Of a stretch of 57,347 nucleotides of DNA, positions 52,889-57,347 are shown piece after piece. Below the pieces are notes generated by a model. The model was not told the DNA's origin, made no database searches, and saw nothing but the letters and a program-made list of their open reading frames with translations. Every line of letters starts with the position of its first letter. Within the stretch, counting starts at the first letter, position 1. The stretch comes from Candidatus Aminicenantota bacterium (GTDB lineage Bacteria > Acidobacteriota > Aminicenantia > UBA2199), in contig JAPKZK010000097.1 in the NCBI GenBank assembly GCA_026393835.1, positions 1-57,347 on the forward strand. The letters run 5' to 3'. The translations under genes were made by a program, and so were the position numbers.

Positions 52889-55864
52889 TTAATCCACGGT
52901 CATTTGGCCGATTAATTTTGCATCCTCTAAAGACTCAATCTCCTCGGGTTCCATGGCCGTCATGGCGGCCGTCACTTCCCCATTGTTCATGGAACATACC
53001 ACCCGGCGGGCGTCGTCCCATTCTTTATCCAGGGAGCAGTGGGCAATCTTTTCCATTATATATTTTCTCAATGTCCGGGCGATGTGCCGCGCCCCGTACT
53101 CTTTCGAATAGCCCTCCGCGATAATAAAATCGATCACCTCATCCGTAACGACCAACTCCTTGTCCATCTTTTCAAACTGTTGGTAAACGCCCTGTAAATG
53201 AAGATCGATAATCTTTTTAATACCATCCCGTTCCAGGTGGTCGAATATTACGATCTCATCCACACGGTTTAAAAATTCCGGGGAGAAGTATTTTTTCAAT
53301 GCTTTCAACAACGACGCATGCGAGACATTGGCGCTTTCCAGGTCGCTGCGGTACCCCAATTGGATTTTGGAAAACAAAGAGGTCCCGATATTGGAAGTCA
53401 TAATAATAGTAGTATGAGAGAAATCCACCACATTGCCGCGGGCGTCGGTCAACCGCCCGGCGTCGAATACCTGCAAGAATATATTCAACAACTGGGCGTC
53501 GGCTTTCTCCACCTCATCCAACAAAATAATAGAATAAGGATTTTGCCTGACTTTATCGGTTAACTGGTTGGGGTCCATATAGCCCACATAACCCGGGGCC
53601 GCGCCCACAAACCGCGAATAGGTAAACCGCTCCATGTACTCGGACATATCGATCCGTATTAAATAATCCGTGGAACCGTAAAGGGCTTTGGAAAGGGCAA
53701 TGGCGGTTTCCGTCTTCCCCACCCCCGTGGGACCGATGAATAGGAACACCCCGTCCGGCCGGTTCTTCTTAATATCGAAATTCAACTTGGCGGTAATAAT
53801 ATTGTCGATAACCCGTTCGATGCAATGATCCTGGCCCACGATTTGATCCAGCAGCGCTTCTTTTAACCCCGACAGCCGGTCCTTTAGAGAAACGGCGACA
53901 TCGGAATCGGGGAGATTCAACATATCCGAAAGCACTTCCGCCACATCCGCTTGTTCCACCTTAAACCTGGGCAATTCTTCGTTAAATGTTTTTACTTTTA
54001 TTTTGGCAATGGCCCGTTCGAAGATCATGACCGCCGCGTCGGGCAGCTTTTTCTCCCGCACATCCCGTTTTGCGCTTTCCACCATAAGGTCCAGGATATC
54101 CCCGGCCACCAGGATTTTATCCCTGGAAAAGACGCTTTTGGACAGGTTGTTCAAAATGATCCGGGTATCTTCCATGGATAATTCACTCACGGTGATTTTC
54201 TGGAAAAAGCCCAACAGCGCATTATCTTTTTCAATGGTATTCTTATACTCTTCGTAATCGGTGGTGGCAATGACCTGGACCGTGTTTTCCCGTAAGAACT
54301 GTTTCAATATATTTACCAGGTCCAGGGAAGTTCCCCGGGCGATGCCCGAAGACATCATCAAGTGAATGTCTTCCAGCACCAGGATGGCGTTCAGGGACTT
54401 GAATTCATGAAGCAGTTTTAAGGCCTTTTCCTCGAATTGCCCCCGGTATTTGGAACCGGTCAACAGGGACACGAAATTGATCTCTTTGAGCCGTTTTTCT
54501 TTTAAGAACGAGGGGACGCTTCCCTCCAGGATTTTCCGGGACAACAGTTTAACCAGGGCGGTTTTCCCCACCCCGCTTTCGCCCACCAGCAGTACATTTC
54601 TCCGGGAGTTGGACATCAGTATCTCGATCATCTGCCGCAGTTCTTTTTCTCTCAGGATGATCTCTTCTTCGCTTTGATACACGGTCTCGGTAATGTCATA
54701 AAAATATTCGCTCTGCTGCTGGACGGGTTTCCCTTTATTCTTCAAAAGAGCATCCTTAACCCCTTTCAATTTCTCCGCCACTCGCTTATTTTGCGTCAGT
54801 ATCAAGACTTTTTCATAAAAATTAAGCGCCAGTTCCAGGTTTTCTTCCTTCAGGTAGATATCGCCCATGATTTCATAGGCGTCCACATAGTATGGATAAA
54901 GCAGCACAAATTTTTGCATCAACTGTTTGACTTCGAATACCCGGTTGACGTTCACCAGGTTCTTTATTTGCAGCAAATAGATCAGGGGAAGATTCAAGCG
55001 GTCGAAGGATATCTCTCTCAGTAAATCGTAACTTTCCTTGAAGCGGCGGTCTCGGTGGTAATCGCAGGCTTTCCGCACCAGGTCGAACGGTTCCGCCAGC
55101 GCATCGATTTCGCCGCCTTTTACCCTTTCTTTTAACATTTGCGCGCGGCTGAAATCGAAATTGGATAGAAGGAACTCGAAGACCAGCGCTTCGTATTCTT
55201 TATCGCTGATCAGGAGTTCTTGTTCGTAACCGATATTCATATAGCTTAGCCCGTCATCGGTAATCCCGGCCAGGAACAAATATTGATCCCCCCTGGTGAT
55301 AACGAAGGGCAAAACGCTGAAACTGGAACTGCCGGTGGAGAAGATCAATTGACTTTTTAGGGCCTCGTCGGTGTTGAAGAAATTCTTTAAATTCATCTTC
55401 TTGTCCATGCTGAGCACCCCGGAAAGTTTCTGATCGATGATCTTGAAGAAATTCTCGATCCAGAAACGATAATCCAGGAACAAGTTTCGTTTCTCTTTTT
55501 GGCTATCATATAGGGCGGTATTTTTGAAATAATCGATCACGTTTTCCAGGATGAAAATGAATGTTTGTCGTTCGGTGCGGGTGAAATTCAAGACCTTGGT
55601 CTCGAATTTGTATAGGTAGAGGTTGATATTGGTCATCACTTCCACCACGTCGCCGGAAAAGAAAGAGCGGCCGTTGGGAAGGATCAGGTTTCGTTTCTTA
55701 TAGAGGTTTTCCGCTTTGATGAGGCCGTCGATGATAAAGACCAGGGAGCGGATGAGTTTTTCCGAATCGGCTTTGTTCAGCTCGTTTTTTTCCATCTCCA
55801 GTTGGGGTGAAAAGGTTTCGAGGAACGTATTTAATTTTTTGAACTGGTTAAATTGTATGTTCAT
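52889..55864 (-). CDS. Double-AAA+ Clp/Hsp100-like ATPase with unusual N-terminus
   Basis: This is a 991-residue protein. Residues 1-370 replace the Clp N domain: an unknown helical part, then TPR-like segments (VDAYEIMGDIYLKEENLELA, LNFYEKVLIL). Two AAA+ modules follow: VLLVGESGVGKTALVKLLSR with LVLEDIHLMM, and FLFIGPTGVGKTETAIALSK with SIILLDEVEKAD, plus the RIDMSEYMERFTYSRFVGA pore-side motif of Hsp100. The C-terminus has RTLRKYIMEKIAH. A ClpP-binding loop is not evident. It probably unfolds or disaggregates proteins recruited by the TPR. Confidence 0.88.
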   Translation of the reverse strand: MNIQFNQFKKLNTFLETFSPQLEMEKNELNKADSEKLIRSLVFIIDGLIKAENLYKKRNLILPNGRSFFSGDVVEVMTNINLYLYKFETKVLNFTRTERQTFIFILENVIDYFKNTALYDSQKEKRNLFLDYRFWIENFFKIIDQKLSGVLSMDKKMNLKNFFNTDEALKSQLIFSTGSSSFSVLPFVITRGDQYLFLAGITDDGLSYMNIGYEQELLISDKEYEALVFEFLLSNFDFSRAQMLKERVKGGEIDALAEPFDLVRKACDYHRDRRFKESYDLLREISFDRLNLPLIYLLQIKNLVNVNRVFEVKQLMQKFVLLYPYYVDAYEIMGDIYLKEENLELALNFYEKVLILTQNKRVAEKLKGVKDALLKNKGKPVQQQSEYFYDITETVYQSEEEIILREKELRQMIEILMSNSRRNVLLVGESGVGKTALVKLLSRKILEGSVPSFLKEKRLKEINFVSLLTGSKYRGQFEEKALKLLHEFKSLNAILVLEDIHLMMSSGIARGTSLDLVNILKQFLRENTVQVIATTDYEEYKNTIEKDNALLGFFQKITVSELSMEDTRIILNNLSKSVFSRDKILVAGDILDLMVESAKRDVREKKLPDAAVMIFERAIAKIKVKTFNEELPRFKVEQADVAEVLSDMLNLPDSDVAVSLKDRLSGLKEALLDQIVGQDHCIERVIDNIITAKLNFDIKKNRPDGVFLFIGPTGVGKTETAIALSKALYGSTDYLIRIDMSEYMERFTYSRFVGAAPGYVGYMDPNQLTDKVRQNPYSIILLDEVEKADAQLLNIFLQVFDAGRLTDARGNVVDFSHTTIIMTSNIGTSLFSKIQLGYRSDLESANVSHASLLKALKKYFSPEFLNRVDEIVIFDHLERDGIKKIIDLHLQGVYQQFEKMDKELVVTDEVIDFIIAEGYSKEYGARHIARTLRKYIMEKIAHCSLDKEWDDARRVVCSMNNGEVTAAMTAMEPEEIESLEDAKLIGQMTVD

Positions 55865-55998
55865 TGTACTTATTTATATCTCCTAAGCGACGTCGTCCAT
55901 AACACGGAAAAGTATATATTTTTATTTTTAATTTGTCAATCAAAAAATATCCGGTACAGCCATTCTCATTTTGCCCTATAAAATAGAGATTTTAATTT

Positions 55999-56024
55999 GG
56001 GCAGACACGGGGGCCTGCCCCTAC
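55999..56024. repeat. GTAGGG-palindrome element A
   Basis: Minus strand reads GTAGGGGCAGGCC, then CCCGTGTCTGCCC: an imperfect palindrome of the element-A family in the 212-bp gap upstream of the Clp-like gene. Confidence 0.75.
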
Positions 56025-56035
56025 AAGGGGGATAA

Positions 56036-56047
56036 GGGACAGTCAAA
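56036..56047. repeat. TTTGACTGTCCC repeat
   Basis: GGGACAGTCAAA, 30 bp beyond the stop of the Rpn-like gene. The same word is found at 56823 and, inverted, at 43976. Confidence 0.65.
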
Positions 56048-56076
56048 AAAATCCTCCCCGGGCCTGTTGTCCTGAT

Positions 56077-56802
56077 TTACAATTGAGTGATTTCTTCCAG
56101 GGGCAAACCTGAAGCGTCGGCAATGAATTCATCATCGAATCCTTTGGCTTTTAATCTCCCGGCGATCTCAAGTGCTTTACTCTTTTCGCCTTCTTCCCTG
56201 CCTTCTTTTCTACCTTCCTTTCTACCTTCCTTTCTACCTTCTTCTATACCTGCTTCCATACCCTCTTCTCTACCTTTTCCCATGCCGTTTTTCAATGCCT
56301 CGTCATAAACTTCTCTATAAACGTCTTTATAAGCGTCTTTCCTAACGTCTTTATAAAGGTCCTGTTCAAATTGTTCCACTGCTTCCCCCAGTTCCCTCTC
56401 TTTCCGGATATAGTTGTAATCGTCCTCGGTTAACCCTTTTTTATCGAGTCGTTTCATGATCTCACAAAAGATTTCATCATCCATGTATTCCAGGAAATCC
56501 TCTTTTTTATTGTCCGGGTTTTTGGTTTTTTGGGCAAACTCGAACCACTTCCTGTATTTTGCCCCGGTTTTGTTTTTAACGATGTTTTTTTGCAACAAGA
56601 AAATCAACCGGTTTTTCGTTAAAAAATCAAGGTCTTTGGCTTTATTACCCAATACCGCCAGTACCCGTTCCCGTTCTTTCAATATCTCTATGATCTCCGG
56701 CTTGCGCCATAACCGTTCATTCTTGACAAATTCGGCCACCATCTCGGGGCTCATGCTGTAAGCCACATAGTCATCCTTGAACTTCAGGGTATCGTCGGCC
56801 AT
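56077..56802 (-). CDS. Rpn/PD-(D/E)XK transposase-family protein, N-terminally truncated
   Basis: This is a 241-residue protein. The open frame extends 8 codons upstream (LSHFQPLVWMADDTL), then a TGA inside a TTTGACTGTCCC repeat stops it. The sequence resembles the C-terminal two-thirds of Rpn-like recombination-promoting nucleases: SPEMVAEFVKNERLWRKPEI, ILEIL-type core, and a tail of GRKEGRKEGREEG repeats. The N-terminal nuclease core with its D and ExK residues is missing. It is likely a 5'-deleted relic. Confidence 0.7.
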   Translation of the reverse strand: MADDTLKFKDDYVAYSMSPEMVAEFVKNERLWRKPEIIEILKERERVLAVLGNKAKDLDFLTKNRLIFLLQKNIVKNKTGAKYRKWFEFAQKTKNPDNKKEDFLEYMDDEIFCEIMKRLDKKGLTEDDYNYIRKERELGEAVEQFEQDLYKDVRKDAYKDVYREVYDEALKNGMGKGREEGMEAGIEEGRKEGRKEGRKEGREEGEKSKALEIAGRLKAKGFDDEFIADASGLPLEEITQL

Positions 56803-56822
56803 CCATACCAGGGGTTGGAAAT

Positions 56823-56834
56823 GGGACAGTCAAA
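56823..56834. repeat. TTTGACTGTCCC repeat at Rpn truncation point
   Basis: GGGACAGTCAAA placed exactly at the 5' break of the Rpn-like gene. Confidence 0.6.
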
Positions 56835-56983
56835 AATTAGAAGTGAAAGGTATAAACCGTTGCGTTGGGTCACTTTTTCCATGAAGAGAATAATCGATTT
56901 CGAAATTTTCTAGGAAAATAACGCAAGCGAGTACCAATGATAATAAAAAATTCTTATCACATAGATTGACCCATTATCAATCC

Positions 56984-57346
56984 CTATAATTTTAGCACCC
57001 GGGTAGTATACGCCCAGTACGCATCTAAAAATAATCGCGGACGAATGTTTTTCCGGTTTTCCGATTTCTGAATACCCGCTATCGCTGAATAACCTCCGAT
57101 GGCAATTCCCTCCGAAAAATTTTTCACCCGGTAACGCAATCGCCCCAGTATTCCTAAATGACCATTACAACCCACTACTTGATCTATTACTTCCTTCGGC
57201 AGGTGTGCTTTCCCTTCATGTTCTATTCCGCCCGCTGTATAAACAAATTGACGATACCACTCTACTCCAAATAAATCCGCTGTCACTTTAACATACGGCG
57301 GTCCATATAAGTCTTCCGACCTCTCCAATAAATCAACCAGCGTCAA
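56984..57346 (-). CDS. REP-associated tyrosine transposase (Y1/RAYT-like), C-terminal part
   Basis: 120 codons run open to the window edge, so the N-terminus with the HUH and tyrosine motifs lies outside. The end (LRYRVKNFSEGIAIGGYSAI then AGIQKSENRKNIRPR) matches the C-terminal layout of RAYT proteins, where RVRxFTDGxxxGSxxFV is followed by a conserved basic loop. Such transposases are linked with dispersed REP palindromes; several palindrome families occur in this window. The assignment is moderate. Confidence 0.6.
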   Translation of the reverse strand: MTLVDLLERSEDLYGPPYVKVTADLFGVEWYRQFVYTAGGIEHEGKAHLPKEVIDQVVGCNGHLGILGRLRYRVKNFSEGIAIGGYSAIAGIQKSENRKNIRPRLFLDAYWAYTTRVLKL

Positions 57347-57347
57347 G

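Overview
The window reads as a chromosome segment of a Gram-negative-type bacterium. Heptose and glycosyltransferase genes point to an LPS-like outer membrane, and many proteins carry Sec signals. TPR, LRR, FN3 and peptidase genes with lysine-rich proteins, together with many families of dispersed intergenic repeats, recall Candidatus Aminicenantes / Acidobacteriota-like genomes. That placement is inference from style, not from a marker gene. Both edges cut genes: a large LRR surface protein on the left and a REP-associated transposase on the right.

Layout. 1-4.2 kb: LRR/FN3 surface protein, an orphan antitoxin-like gene and a 21-bp tandem repeat array. 4.2-6.6 kb: sugar nucleotidyltransferase, then a ZZ zinc finger fused to a trypsin-like protease. 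6.6-11.5 kb (minus): ICMT-like methyltransferase, heptosyltransferase, both halves of the heptose kinase/adenylyltransferase pair, and a secreted subtilase. 11.6-16.5 kb: SRPBCC protein, tRNA-Ser(UGA), GAF protein, LarC N-half, sirtuin, TPR protein, tRNA-Gly(CCC). 16.6-17.7 kb: exported nickel superoxide dismutase and a ferritin-like diiron protein. 17.7-22.4 kb: smpB, lipid kinase, ABC-F ATPase, DUF4342 protein, exported YHS/metal-binding protein. 22.5-28.7 kb (minus): nucleoside salvage cluster (5'-nucleotidase, thymidine kinase, uridine kinase, phosphoribosyltransferase, adenosine deaminase, nucleoside transporter). 28.8-31.1 kb: phosphotransferase, TPR protein, coaE.

31.2-45.8 kb is the accessory, conflict-type region. 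It contains an SMC/OLD-like ATPase, a Schlafen AlbA_2/HATPase protein and an AraC-type HTH protein. Next comes a three-gene unit starting with a 21-bp repeat array arranged as two inverted halves, followed by an unknown helical protein and an XRE regulator. It also holds a HEPN-like protein paired with a two-NTPase KGGVGRT protein, a CHAT-NB-ARC-TPR protein, a HEPN/MNT module with an internally deleted HEPN gene, a decayed antitoxin/MazF pair, an exported papain-like protease, and a GntR regulator in front of a decayed ABC transporter gene.

46.2-57.3 kb returns to housekeeping and envelope functions: S46 peptidase, zinc anti-sigma factor, ECF-like sigma factor, MutY, Spy/CpxP-like protein, and a double-AAA+ Clp-like ATPase with an unusual N-terminus. 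The last 1.3 kb holds a truncated Rpn-type protein and the transposase remnant.

The best candidates for something undescribed are the inverted 21-bp arrays with their downstream genes (34.55-36.24 kb), the HEPN-like/KGGVGRT pair beside the CHAT-NB-ARC-TPR gene (36.4-42.6 kb), and at least five families of small dispersed palindromic or modular repeats. In one of these families the stems vary with compensating base changes.
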